64,000 bases of DNA from Apium graveolens (Eukaryota > Streptophyta > Magnoliopsida > Apiales > Apiaceae). A model generated the notes under the pieces. The model searched no databases. It had not been told where the DNA came from and saw nothing but the letters and a program-made list of their open reading frames with translations. The DNA lies in the NCBI RefSeq assembly GCF_009905375.1, contig NC_133652.1, positions 20,781,262 through 20,845,261 on the forward strand, given 5' to 3'. Positions 34,334 to 45,721 of the stretch are shown piece by piece (the first letter of the stretch is position 1; each line of letters opens with the position of its first letter). Position numbers and translations under genes: made by a program.

Positions 34334-35174
34334 TTACTCCTCATCAGGACTATCATCTTTTGGGGACTTCATCTCAGTGTCTTCATTGGGAGTCTCAAAC
34401 TCGTCTAGAGGGAAAGCGTCGTCGGGAAAGTCTTTATTATAGATCTTCACGGTCTCAAGCACGTCCCAGGTCTTCTACTCTCCTCTATGAAACTCCAACA
34501 TGGTGTCAACCCTAGTCCTCATAATCTGCTGATTCACGACCTTTTCAGCATCAGAATGCATGTTGTGTTCAAGGGATTGCACCTTAATAGCAAATTCATC
34601 AAACTCCCTCTGAAGATCATTGATACTCGTCAACCTCTCTTTGGCAACCTTCTCTGCAGCTTCCAACTTCTTGACACAGGACTGATGCTCCTCATCAAGC
34701 TCCTTAGCCTTCTGCATCTTGTGATTATAGACCTCACGGGCAACCAATACGCTTTGGAGTGTCTACATGAAACAGAAAGAAGCATGAATCTATAGATATT
34801 GACGAAAAGTATAAAACAAAGAAAAAATAAATATAGATCTAAAAAAGTAAAAGCAGACTTACATGAAAGGAGTAGCCTGCTGCATTATCAAGAATGTCTT
34901 CAAGCTCCTTAGCAGAAAGTTCCTCCATTGATTGAGGGAGCACCATGTCATCAAGCAAATATGCGAAAGTGTGGGGATCGGCATGAACAAAGTAACTTCG
35001 AGTCAGGAGTGGCATGGGAACATCAGAGCTAATGGTGGTTACAGATGGGTTGACACGAACCTTCTTAGTCAAGGGGCTAATTGGGGGACTGAATAAAGGG
35101 CTAGACAACATAGGAGCCTTAGACGACTCAGTCTCAGTAGACCTTTCCTCACGAGATCTCTTATTAAACAAAGT
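34334..35174 (-). pseudogene. Antisense extra gene of the Tat element, 3' exons
   Basis: Two minus-strand exons: 35174-34863 (acceptor after GGTAAAG; donor CAT|GTAAGT) and 34762-34334 (acceptor TTTCATGTAG), joined in phase 0. The first encodes a Ser/Pro-rich, basic segment (FNKRSREER, then SPLFSPPISPL). The second encodes a long charged coiled coil (ARE..HKMQKAKELDEEH..., EKVAKERL..LQREFDEF). An in-frame TAG at 34475-34477 interrupts the last exon; beyond it the frame stays open to a TAA at 34334-34336 with an acidic tail ending DSPDEE. These exons belong with 61946-63095 on the other side of Tekay B. Confidence 0.7.
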
Positions 35175-35312
35175 CTTTACCAGAAATAAAAAAAGGCTTA
35201 ATGGTTGGGGCTTAAATTCTACAATTAGAAAACATAATTCAATCAGGGATAATTAAAAAGTCCACACAGATAAATCCAACAAGACGTATGTCAGGAAAGA
35301 AAGAAAACAATA

Positions 35313-38300
35313 TGTGAACGCCCTCAATCTCGGGGTTAGAAAATGAGGACTCACACACCTCTAATCTAATAATTAAATATGCATAAACCCCGATTAACTC
35401 CTAACAGGATCAACAGGATAAAGTATGAGACAAGATTATAACTACCAATCTCAAAATATAACTTACAAACCCAAAATATCATTAAATAAACAATATCGAT
35501 TCCGGCTGGGAACCAACAGATAACCCATTGTATCTTTAAATATTTCCTTATAGGTGCGAGCTCACTCTTAATTACCACTACCTGCTCTGGCAACCGGAAG
35601 CCCTCAACACGGTAGGGACCTCCAGGTACGCTCTTACGAGCAGTGCGCCTAAGACTGACCATCTTCTTGCTTAACTGCCATGGTTAGATTAAAACAAAAC
35701 AAATGAGTATAAAACTCAGCAAGTAACTATATAGCAGTTCTACAATATCAATTCACAATATGCTTTACCAAACTCAGGGCTATCTACTTTGTTTGATCTA
35801 GGTGGCAGATTTCCAGCTTTTGGGTTAAGGAAAGGTTTTTGAAGGAACAATATGGAGCTTTTAAGGAACAAGGCTCAACGTGGTTCGAAAGCTAACATTC
35901 ATCACAAATCAATAAAGGATCAGAATAGATCTTTCAATAGAGGAAAGCAACAGTATTTCAATATATGGACTCAATCATATGATCAACAGATTTAAGAATC
36001 AGGGTTCTTGAGCTTTAAACTTCACATCATAATCAACTCTTTTCAAAGCAATATAAACCATTTTCATTTTAAAAATCAATTTACTGAACAGAAAGTTTCA
36101 GTTCCCATTTTAAATAATCATTTAGAACCCTTGATTGGATCACTTAATCTTTCCATTTCATATTAATACGGGTGATCAGCCCGTACCGACCTCCATCCGG
36201 CCTTTAAGGTACCAATCGGCATAATTTCAGCCTTAAGTTGGACTAGCCCTGCTAGCCTCTTACCATGACTGGACTAGTCCCACTAGCCCGAACAACTTAT
36301 ATCATATAATATCATATAATATACTTCATTCTTACCCTTCTAAGTATTCAACGAACAACTTATATCTTAAAACACACTTTTAATTCGGCTTTAAACCAAA
36401 TCAAGTAACCATAACTTACATGAGTACACATTTCATTCAAAACTCAATTCCATAATCATAACACTACTTATAACCGTTTAGAATCAAGGCGACTAATTCT
36501 TACTTTTTAAAATTCTATAATTCGAACCAAAAATAGCAAATAAGCAAACATTTTCTAAAATTTTCACATGCAATCACCTAGTTATCTTCTATAATCAAAT
36601 CCATCACTTAAACTTGAATTTGACTTCTTAAAAATCATGGTCCATTCGGCCCTACTATAAATACCAATCAAAATCAATCAATTTTTCATATCAAATCCAC
36701 ATAAACTCATAAACAATTATTTAGTCATGTAATCCAACTTAAGTTTCTTATAAAACAACTATACCATTCGAATTTCTCAAGAAATACAACATACATCTTT
36801 AATTTGATCTTACAAATGACATGCAAGAGTATTTTCATGGTTTAAACCTAAATCCTAGTTGATTCAAGCAAGGATAACACACCAAGTTGCTATCTTTTTC
36901 TTTATTAAGCAAGAATTCAGACCAAACATAACACAATCCCGCATGCATACTCGATTTTAACCTTTAATTCAATTTAGGCCCTTAGTTGATCCATCAATTT
37001 CAAAAACAACTATCAAACAATCATTTTTATCAACCAAAATCAATTTATTCTTTGATAACCCAAAACCCTATTCGGCTTTTTACACTAATCATCACATGCA
37101 TGGACAATTTCGACCCTTTACACTACTAATCTCTCTAATCAAACAATAATTTCTAAGATTAAACATTAACAACTCATTTTAATCAACTAACATCAACTTA
37201 ATTCTCTTAAAAATCAAAACCCATTCGGGTGTTTTCAAGATTAACACATGCAACAATCAAAAGAACAAGTTTTGGTGTAGTAGAGCTCAGTGTTTACATC
37301 ATCACTCACCACCGGTTCACCGGAGTTCATCACCGGTGGCGGTGGCTTCACGGTGGTGCCCTCATTCGAGGGTGTCCAACCACAAAACCCCCGTTTTCCA
37401 TCAATTACTCAAAATAACTAACATGCACGTCTTCTATATCATTCATTTACAAGGAATCATGCTTAAACAAGATGATATCAACAAGAACAACAAGAACCAA
37501 GTGGTTCTCGGGTGAACACACACACATCGAGCACACACAACACACACACATCTACATGCAAGTGGATATACACACATGCACACTCTTCTATCTACATATA
37601 GGTGTTTATCAAGAAGATTTAGGGATGATTGGTGAGATTAAACAAGGAAAAGAGAGGTATACCGAGAGAGATAGAAGAAAGCCGAGAGAGAGAGAGTGAG
37701 AGTGTTCGAGAGAGAAAGAGAGAAAAAAGAGAGAAGAGAAAGTGAGTGCACGGGAGGAAGAGAAAGAAAAAGAAAAGGGAAGTGGGTTTATATACCACTT
37801 AGAAACAATGGCAAATTTGTAATCTACTAATTCCCTTTTTATTCTTATTTGTCCCTTCTTTTTACTAAAATGAAACAAATATTAAATATAAAATATATCT
37901 CTCTCGGGAAGTCGAGAATTATTGAAATATGACAATTTTAATATGTAGGCCTCGAAATTAGCTTTTTAACCATTACTCATAATAAGATTTTGAGCGGACG
38001 GTTGATTTTATATGAATTTCGCAATCTTGCCTTAATAATATCATTTTCCACATAAAATCAATTTAAAAATGCAAAGACCAACAAATAAATCCACTCATCA
38101 TTTTTAAAAAGTCTCTAGGACCACTATGAAGATATCAGAACAAATCCCATATTTTTATCTTACTCGATTTAATTTATAAAAATGCGCGAAGGTTAATTAA
38201 ACCTTTATTTCAGTCACATAACCCCTTTAAAATTCATAAAATTGTCGCAGAACACATAGTCATGTACACATGCAACAATATCACATATATAATCATGTAA

Positions 38301-38725
38301 CGACTCAGGTCTGATCATAGAATTTATCCCTCTTTAATCTTTATCCTCTTTTACGCGTACCGGGTCACGTTCAGCCTGACGGCCCGACGCTCAGCGTTTC
38401 GATTACGCTTCTCATTATCTTTACCAATCAACACGTCAGTTAGGATGAAATACTTTATTTACATATTCATTTCATTTAATCACACAAAATTCACATTTTA
38501 TATTCTTTAACTCCTTTATTAGGACGGGTTCCGTTCTACCTGACGGCCCGACACCACAGCTTAACTTCTAAGCTGACTCTTTAAATTGGAACGTTTTTAT
38601 CTACGCTCCTATATTCTAATATACAGAAAAGACAATTAATCAGCACTTAGTCACGTAATTATAATCACATCTCATAACACATACTTTATTGACTTAATTA
38701 CGTCGCCAAATCCTTAGTTGTCACA
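35313..38725 (-). repeat. Tekay B 3' LTR (3,413 bp, with internal deletion)
   Basis: Compared with the 5' LTR, about 730 bp corresponding to 58771-59500 are missing at about 36289, just after the word CCCACTAGCC. The H3-tail-like exon is retained (ATG at 35660-35662), but its second and third codons read V-S instead of A-R. The GA-rich tract (37675-37760) and TATA box (about 37787-37794) are retained. Confidence 0.95.
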
Positions 38726-38738
38726 ATCTACCCTCCTT
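38726..38738 (-). promoter_or_regulatory. Polypurine tract of Tekay B
   Basis: On the minus strand AAGGAGGGTAGAT abuts the 3' LTR. Upstream is the same GATTCTGAGGACAGAATCC word as in Tekay A. Confidence 0.85.
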
Positions 38739-38765
38739 AAAAGGATTCTGTCCTCAGAATCTAAT

Positions 38766-40516
38766 CTAAACAAATAGATAGGGATACTTTTCTTTCATTT
38801 CGCTTTCTAATTCCCAAGTCAATTCTTTGACTAATGGATTTCTCCACAACACTCTAACTAGAGGTACAACTTTATTTCTAAGTGTCCTTTCTTTTTGATC
38901 AAAAATTCGCACTGGCTGTTCCACATAGGACAAATCTGGTTGGATTTTCACTGGTTCCAACTCGATCACATGGCTCGCATCAGCATTATACTTCTTTAGA
39001 AGAGATACATGAAACACATTGTGCAGATATTGCATTTGCGGAGGTAGCGCCAATTCATACGCCACTTTCCCAACTCGTCGCAATACTTCAAATGGTCCAA
39101 TGTACCTAGGACTCAGCTTCCCTTTCTTTCCGAAGTGGGTTAAACCTTTTCAAGAAGATATCTTTAACAAGACTTTGTCTCCAGTTTTGAATTGCACATC
39201 TTTCCGTTATTGATTTGCGTACTTTGCCTGTCGATCTTGAGCTGCGATTAATCTCTTTTGAATCGTTTCAACCTTTTCCTTTGTTTGATGAACTAGCTCT
39301 GGGCCAATTAATTTGCGCTCACCAACTTCATCCCAATAAGTAGGGGATCTACACCTCCTTCCATATAACGCTTCATAAGGCGGCATGCCAATACTCGCGT
39401 GATAACTGTTGTTGTAGGAAAACTCAATTAAGGGCAAATGATCGTCCCAATTTCCTTTGAAATCTATTGCACAGGTTCGCAACATATCTTCGATCGTCTG
39501 AATTGTCCTTTCACTTTGTCCGTCTGTCTGCGGATGATATGTCGTACTCATTTCAATTTTGTTCCCAAATGATCATGGAATTGTCGCCAAAATCTCGAAT
39601 TAAACCTTGGATCTCTATCAGACATGATATATACAGGAACTCCATGATGCATCACGATCTCATCCGGATACAATTTGACCAACTTTTCCAATGAAAACCT
39701 TTCGTTTATCGGCAAGAAATGTGCTGACTTTGTCAACCGATCGATTACCACCCAAATCGCATCATGATTTGACTTGGTTTTAGGTAATCCTTCCACGAAA
39801 TTCATTGCTATATGCTCCCATTTCCATTCGGGTATGTCCAGTGGCTGAAGCAATCCGTTTGGCCTTTGATGTTCCGCTTTGACTCTTTAGCACGTGTAAC
39901 ATTTACTTATCCATTCCATAATTTCCTTTTTCATATTTGGCCACCAATAACTTTCTTTTAAATCCTGGTACATCTTCGTACTCCAAGGGTGAATTGAAAA
40001 TCTCGAGTTATGCACTTCTTGCAAAATCTCGTGCTTTAGTTCCACGACATTAGGTATCCAAATACGCGAGTTAACACGGTATATCCCTTTTCTATCCTTT
40101 TGAGCTTTAATTTCTTCTCCCGTCAACTTATCCTTTTCACGATTCATCACTTGCTCTTGACAGCATCGAATCTTTTCCAAAATCTCAGGTTGAAATGACA
40201 TTGCATATATAGCTTCACCTCCACATTCTGGAGTCTGCACCTCTATTTCCATCTTTTCAAAGTCCTTGATTAATTCTTCCGATGACATTAATAGATTCAA
40301 TCTTTCTTTTTGACTTAAAGCATCGGCTACCACATTCGGCTTTCCAGGATGATAGTTTATCGCACAATCATAATCTTTGATCAATTCCAACCACCTTCTT
40401 TGTCGCATATTCAATTCATCCTGAGTAAAGATATACTTTAAACTTTTATGATCCGTATAAATCTCGCACTTTTCCTCGTACAAATAATGCCTCCAAATCT
40501 TAAGGGCAAACACAAT
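38766..40516 (-). pseudogene. pol: Tekay B pol, 3' part: RNase H end, integrase, chromodomain
   Basis: Continuation of the polyprotein after the SIRE insertion point. It starts with [10 protein letters not shown] of RNase H (about 40513), then the linker, HHCC zinc finger, integrase core and chromodomain (38766-39000). Damage: TAA after CYTC at about 39885, a 1-base loss just before [11 protein letters not shown] (about 39550), a TAA after KYANQ at 39207, and a TGA near 39147. Integrase has Asn at the first catalytic Asp position (codon 39800-39802, in AMNF), as in Tekay A; the second Asp (SDRDPRF) and the Glu (GQSER) are intact. Confidence 0.92.
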
Positions 40517-41116
40517 TGTTAGGTCACACTTTCACTGTAGAGGGGGTGAATACAGTGTTTATTACAATCAAATCAAATTTCAATAACTTATGTAACAGAA
40601 AACAAACTTTATTTAAACAATAAACTCTGTTACAATCTGGAACTGTTATCTCTCAGTGATGAACAAAATATCACGAGAGCTGCTAGAGTTATATTAAATA
40701 ATATTCTCGATAATGATAACACTTCTAGTGTAAACTCTATTTCTGTGTTTATATACTACACAGTTACAAGATATTCGCTAATTGATATGGAATATAATTC
40801 TGCTTCCTAAAATATATCAATCAGATATCTTCTATTCCAAGTATTCCATTCTTCACGGAATTCCTTCTTCATGCATATCTCTTCTTATGTTTATCTTGAT
40901 CTTCTTAACTTTAATCAGCTACTGTCCTTATCTGATCGTCCTTCAGCACTTAAGTTCTGATATCTATCTCCTGATGACATAAGTACTGATATCCCTTAAG
41001 TTCTGACTTCCAGTATAAGTACTGATCAGTTAAGTACTGATTTGTTTTGTTTCAAATAAGATCTGAAATCTAAACATAAAACATATTAGCCATGACATTA
41101 TCAAATATATCTAACA
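40517..41116 (-). repeat. SIRE 3' LTR (600 bp)
   Basis: Runs TGTTAGGTCACAC...ATATCTAACA. About 40951-41041 contains five copies of TAAGT(A/T)CTGA on the plus strand. Confidence 0.96.
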
Positions 41117-41131
41117 ATCTCCCCCAACTTG
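41117..41131 (-). promoter_or_regulatory. Polypurine tract of SIRE
   Basis: On the minus strand CAAGTTGGGGGAGAT directly precedes the 3' LTR. Confidence 0.9.
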
Positions 41132-41325
41132 TAAATTAACAAAATATACAAGTTTAACAGATATTTGATGATGTCAAAAACATTAAGTACAAATGCATGA
41201 GAAATAGACAAGATAACTACAACTTACAGTCCTTAAAGTTTTTTTACCAATTCAGCTTCTGATAACAACTTCAATCTGTATAAATATCAGAATTTAAGCA
41301 GTTGTAGATCTTCGACTTGGCTTCA

Positions 41326-43098
41326 TCATTTTCTGATCTCTCTGATGTCAGGAGTTGTTCTGAGATAATTCTTCAACAAACATTTCTCAGCATATCTGAG
41401 TTCATCAATCATTCTCCGTTTAACATCTTTAAGCTCTGCAGTATCTTCACCAGTTTGAAATATTGCAGCTCTGAGATCATTAATCTTTGCTTTTCTCAAC
41501 TCCCGATCTAGTCTTATGACATAAGCTTTATTAGACTCTAGATTGAATTCAAGCCCCTTAATACCAAGATATGTTCTGATCTGTGCAGTATTAGGCTTCA
41601 TATCAACAATATCACCATTGTGATTTCTGTACTTTGGAACATATCTGCTGTCAGACTTAACAGAATAAAGTCTTTTCTGTCTCTGAATCTGTTCCTTTAA
41701 GTAGTTTGCAGCAGTCTCTGTTATTCTGTCATCCACTTGAAGTAAGAACAATACATGCTCCAATTCTTCATAATACTTCAATGGAATGGCATTTTGTCTT
41801 ATATGATAAACCCTACCATCTGTCATGAAATACAACATGATGTATTCTTTCAAGTAGGTATGATAAACCATCTGTACAGATTCTAGTTGATTCAATCTTT
41901 CAGGAGTTGCTCCAATACCTGGTTCACTCAAGGAAGTTGGATCATCGGTAGTGTTGTGTACTCTTCTTTCATCAGCACTTCCCAATCCAGTTTTATCTCT
42001 AGCTTCCTTTCCAGTAACTACTCTTGCTTCAAAACCACTTGAAGTAGTCTTCAAAGATTGAGTCTGTTTTGCTTTAGTGAATCCTGGTAGGAGTGTTTTA
42101 GATTTAATTTCTGATATCAAGTTAACTTGAGCACTGTCAGAGGTTACTTGCTTCTTCTGAATATCAGAACTTACAATTTCTTGACTCTGAACAACTTGAG
42201 CCATGTCAGAGGTTGTTTTAAGAACTTTTCTTGAAGTCAGAGCAAGATTATCTTTTCCATCAGTAATTTCTTCTTCCTCAGGAGGTACATAAGGCTTAAT
42301 AGGTTCACCAACCTTTTCTTTACCCTTGGATCTTGGATCTATCTGTGGTTGTGATCTAGCCAAAGTTTCTTCAGTATGTATCCTTTCTTTGATCACAATG
42401 CCTTTAGGTTTTGGAAGTAACTTTTTACCAGAAGCTTCAGATTTAGATGTGACTTTCTCTGATTTAAGTCTGGCTTCTTCTTCCTTTAAACTTTCCAAGT
42501 CCATCCCTAGATTTTCTTGAAGAAATAACTGTCTTGACATTTCCTCATCAAGATCTAGAAGTTCATCAGAACTTATCCTTTTACCAGCAGCAGAACTTAT
42601 TCTTTTCCCAGTATCAGAACTTGTTCTGTGACTAGCTTGTCTTGATGTAAACCTTCTACCTTGACTATGACCACTACCCATTCCAGAGTTTCCTTGGTCA
42701 TCTTTTCCATCATCCTTTCCTTGCAGTGTCTTGTCATCCTTGCATTTGGACTTAATCACTTTCTCCCCCTTTTTGGCATCAGCAGGAAGTAGAAGAGAGA
42801 TAAGCAATTCCACTGAAGATTGGATTTCTGTCAGTTGTGATTGCTGAGAAGCTTGATTTGTCAGAATTTGATCAATCTGAGCTTGTTGCTTCACTTGAGT
42901 TTTCTCAATATAAGCAATCCTGTCAATGGTAGGTTGGAAGAACTTTTTCTTATCAAGTTTCCAAACTTGTTCCTGTTTAATAAAGTTCTCCTGAATCTTG
43001 TGTATTTCGGCATGAGTAATTGAATGAAGACCTTGTAGATTTTTAGTACTCAATGCAGTGACACGAAGCTGAGCTTTGAAATCATCAGAATTGAACAT
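41326..43098 (-). CDS. SIRE extra ORF, second half (590 codons)
   Basis: In the same frame as the ORF that ends at 43162, with 63 further open bases (21 codons) between that stop and the first Met here. This is very probably the C-terminal half of one protein. Residues 1-110 contain a coiled-coil stretch (IQENFIKQEQVW, QAQIDQILTNQASQQ). Residues 115-370 are low-complexity, Ser/Lys/Glu-rich and probably disordered. The last 200 residues look folded (MVYHTYLKEYIMLYFMTDGRVY, VPKYRNHNGDIVDM, TYLGIKGLEFN) with a helical end. No membrane segment or signal peptide is present, so this is not a classical envelope protein. I do not recognise the family; its place after pol is where SIRE elements carry their 'env-like' ORF. 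Confidence 0.75.
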   Translation of the reverse strand: MFNSDDFKAQLRVTALSTKNLQGLHSITHAEIHKIQENFIKQEQVWKLDKKKFFQPTIDRIAYIEKTQVKQQAQIDQILTNQASQQSQLTEIQSSVELLISLLLPADAKKGEKVIKSKCKDDKTLQGKDDGKDDQGNSGMGSGHSQGRRFTSRQASHRTSSDTGKRISSAAGKRISSDELLDLDEEMSRQLFLQENLGMDLESLKEEEARLKSEKVTSKSEASGKKLLPKPKGIVIKERIHTEETLARSQPQIDPRSKGKEKVGEPIKPYVPPEEEEITDGKDNLALTSRKVLKTTSDMAQVVQSQEIVSSDIQKKQVTSDSAQVNLISEIKSKTLLPGFTKAKQTQSLKTTSSGFEARVVTGKEARDKTGLGSADERRVHNTTDDPTSLSEPGIGATPERLNQLESVQMVYHTYLKEYIMLYFMTDGRVYHIRQNAIPLKYYEELEHVLFLLQVDDRITETAANYLKEQIQRQKRLYSVKSDSRYVPKYRNHNGDIVDMKPNTAQIRTYLGIKGLEFNLESNKAYVIRLDRELRKAKINDLRAAIFQTGEDTAELKDVKRRMIDELRYAEKCLLKNYLRTTPDIREIRK

Positions 43099-43161
43099 TT
43101 CATCAGCTTTAGTAAAGTGCTCAGCAAGATGTAAAGCATTTAGAACACATGAAACTGAGTT

Positions 43162-45033
43162 CTATTCCTTAGTCCACTCCTGTCCTGCAGGAGTTTCACT
43201 CCAAGGTACTGGTGTATCCCTGATAACAAACTCCTTTAGCAGTTCAGACTTAGGAAGAGTCAGTGGAGGAGTATGTCCTGAAGGACCTGCTTCATCAGCA
43301 TCTATAGTTGTAGCAGCTTCACCAGTATCTCCAACATTTGCAGCATCAGAACTTACAGAATCAGTATCTTCTGATAAGACAACTGTATGAGTAGCAATGG
43401 AGGCTTCAACATCCTCTAATTGCTGATCTGATACTAAGTTCTGATCAACAGCCATATCCTGATGCTCACCTAAAATCTGATCATCATCTTGATGCAGAGA
43501 AGGTGTTAGTGATAACTCAGGAGTTTGAACAGCATCAGTAACAGGTGTTGTGGAAGGATTATTTGCTGTTGGAGCTTCTAAGAAAAGTATTTCAGGCACA
43601 ACCAAGTTCTGAATATCAATTTCAGCACTTGTGCCTGGATCAACAAGAGATATAGAAGGTGAATTAGCCTTGTCAGATACAGGTTCCTGAGATTGAGTTG
43701 ATGGAGAAGAAGTGACTGGAGCAAATTCCTTGTCTTGTGAGATCAGAGATTCCTGATCCCCTTCCTTAGCTGCTTCCTCCTCATCATCTGAAACTGGCCT
43801 CTGTGCCCTCTGTTTCTTGTACTTCCTTGTTGATTTGGATTCCTTGGGAGTTGCAGGAACCGTCATACGTCTAAGCCTCTTGAGAAGCCTAGAACCCCCA
43901 ATTTCAGAATCCTTCTGAGAAGTTGCCTTCTCAGCTTCATTTATCATAGGTTCTGAAGATGGAATCTGATCCTCAGAATCTGATTCATCTCTCAAAGTAA
44001 TCCTCCTCTTCTTCTGAGATGTTTGAGGAACAGTCTTTGTTCTCTTTGGCTTAGAGGATGTAGGCTTCACAGTAGGTGCTGAAGAAGAAGGTTGAGCAGT
44101 CTGTGAAGTGGAGAGATAGGATTTGAGATAAGTTCTGAGGGTAGGTTGAGTAGAATGAGAGGTAGAGACTGAGGTTGATGGATTTTGGTTATGGTGAGTT
44201 GGTTGAACATTTGAGTAAACAGATTTGTAAGTAGCTGGATCAGCATTTACCAGAATCTGTTTCACAGACTGAGGAATCTGTAATTGTCTCACCATTGATT
44301 TCTTTGTGTCAGCATTTATCAGGTCGTTAAAGTACCTTTTTGCAACCTTAAAAGGTGGGGTTTGAGTGCTGACTAACTGGGGTTCAGCAGTACAATATGT
44401 ATAAATAAGTTGACAGAATCTAGCAAAATAAACAACATCTCGATCCTCTGTCATCCTATCCCCAATAAAACCAATTATTCCAGTTGCAAAATCAAAATGA
44501 GTTTGATGGATAATAGCATACCCGATGTGCTGACTCAGAATTGGGATAGCATCAAAATTTGAACACTTGTTGCCAAAAGCCTTGGTGATGCAATCGAAGA
44601 AGAAACTCCATTCTCTTCTGATATTAGCCCGTTTCAACTGTCCAAGTTTCGTCAGACTCTTTTCATATCCCAAATCAGTCATTAACCTCCGAAGTTCTGA
44701 TTCCTCTGGTATAGAGAAAGTACAATCTTCTGGAAGATGTAATGCTCTTCGTACTGTACCAGGAGTGACTACATAGGAAGAATCACCCACTTGGAAGATA
44801 ATACTGGGAGTTCCTCGTTTACCACCATCATCATGAACTCCAGTCCTCCAGAACCGCAGAACTTGTTGACTTGAAAATAATTCAGGCTGAGTTAAGGCGT
44901 ACCCAACCTCACTATGTGCAAGAAGATCTTGCACAAAATGCAATTCAGATGGAGCTTCAGCATGATCAAGAATTGCAGCATAGTTGTTTGGAACAAACTT
45001 TGCTCCATCAATGATTAAATCCTTTGGTGCCAT
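43162..45033 (-). CDS. SIRE extra ORF, first half (623 codons)
   Basis: Starts MAPKDLIIDGAKFVP. Residues about 25-250 look like a compact domain (FVQDLLAHSEVGYALTQP, VLRFWRTG, YVVTPGTVRRALHLPED, FFFDCITKAFGNK, IGFIGDRM). By recollection it resembles the FLxxxPIxYALT...FWxTA domain of abundant retroelement ORFs in Asteraceae; I could not search this. Residues 270-600 are Ser/Thr/Pro/Glu-rich, with a basic KPKRTKT...KKRRITLRDESDSED cluster that could be a nuclear-localisation signal. The ORF ends in a TAG at 43162-43164, after which the frame continues open into 43098-41326, giving about 1,235 codons in all. Upstream are TATA-like boxes (about 45144 and 45191) and a C/T-rich leader. Confidence 0.8.
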   Translation of the reverse strand: MAPKDLIIDGAKFVPNNYAAILDHAEAPSELHFVQDLLAHSEVGYALTQPELFSSQQVLRFWRTGVHDDGGKRGTPSIIFQVGDSSYVVTPGTVRRALHLPEDCTFSIPEESELRRLMTDLGYEKSLTKLGQLKRANIRREWSFFFDCITKAFGNKCSNFDAIPILSQHIGYAIIHQTHFDFATGIIGFIGDRMTEDRDVVYFARFCQLIYTYCTAEPQLVSTQTPPFKVAKRYFNDLINADTKKSMVRQLQIPQSVKQILVNADPATYKSVYSNVQPTHHNQNPSTSVSTSHSTQPTLRTYLKSYLSTSQTAQPSSSAPTVKPTSSKPKRTKTVPQTSQKKRRITLRDESDSEDQIPSSEPMINEAEKATSQKDSEIGGSRLLKRLRRMTVPATPKESKSTRKYKKQRAQRPVSDDEEEAAKEGDQESLISQDKEFAPVTSSPSTQSQEPVSDKANSPSISLVDPGTSAEIDIQNLVVPEILFLEAPTANNPSTTPVTDAVQTPELSLTPSLHQDDDQILGEHQDMAVDQNLVSDQQLEDVEASIATHTVVLSEDTDSVSSDAANVGDTGEAATTIDADEAGPSGHTPPLTLPKSELLKEFVIRDTPVPWSETPAGQEWTKE

Positions 45034-45721
45034 GTGAAAAAATATTGAAATTCAAGTATGCCTGTTATGTGTGTGAGATAATGTCTGTATGAAAAACCAA
45101 CGTGAGAAAGAATGAGAAGGAGAGTAAAAGTAAGAAGAGAGATAAGTATAAAGAAAATAAAAGATTAAAGAAATCTTCTATCTGTTGTTCTTATACTCGT
45201 AGAAAAATGTTACCGTTGGACACCTGTCAGACATGCAGTAATAACGGATAGTTACTGGGCTCGAGAAAACAGGAATGATTACTTATCCAGTTGCCTTGTT
45301 TCTAGAAAAAACCATTTCAGTTATCAAGAGACACAGTTTTAATTCAAAATTGAAACCGTTAGCACTGATTGAATTATTTTTCACTGCAACATTAATATTC
45401 TGAAAATGAATCATGTTAAAAATGACCGAGATAATTTCGATGAATAAGTGCTGACAAAGAGTCAGAACTTAAATAAAGACAAAATTTAAATGGTCATCAG
45501 AATATCAAGCAGGATTTAACAACACAGATAAAATAACTCAGAGACAAAATCTTGAAGTAAAAACAGTTTTCATTAATATATCAAGTCAATACATATATGA
45601 AATAGAAATTACATCAATACAAGATTTTTCCCTAAGCTTCTAATCCTAACGTCAACAGCTTTAGTCCTAGCTAAGAAGCGTGACAAAGCTGAGGATGAAG
45701 AAGAACAGGAAGAAGATGAGA
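45034..45721 (-). other. Spacer with promoter-like sequence before the large extra ORF
   Basis: On the minus strand GAGTATAAG (about 45191-45199) and TTTATACTT (about 45144-45152) are TATA-like and lead into a C/T-rich stretch before the ATG at 45033. The rest is AT-rich and holds copies of the AAGTTCTGA word near 45470. Confidence 0.4.

Noticed and set aside
40782..40982. 66-codon ORF, repeated at 53430-53630
   Set aside because: It lies inside the SIRE LTR on the antisense strand and is duplicated only because LTRs are duplicated. No protein-like features.
41326..45033. Envelope glycoprotein of a plant retrovirus
   Set aside because: No signal peptide, hydrophobic fusion segment or membrane anchor can be seen; the sequence is largely hydrophilic and disordered with an NLS-like cluster.
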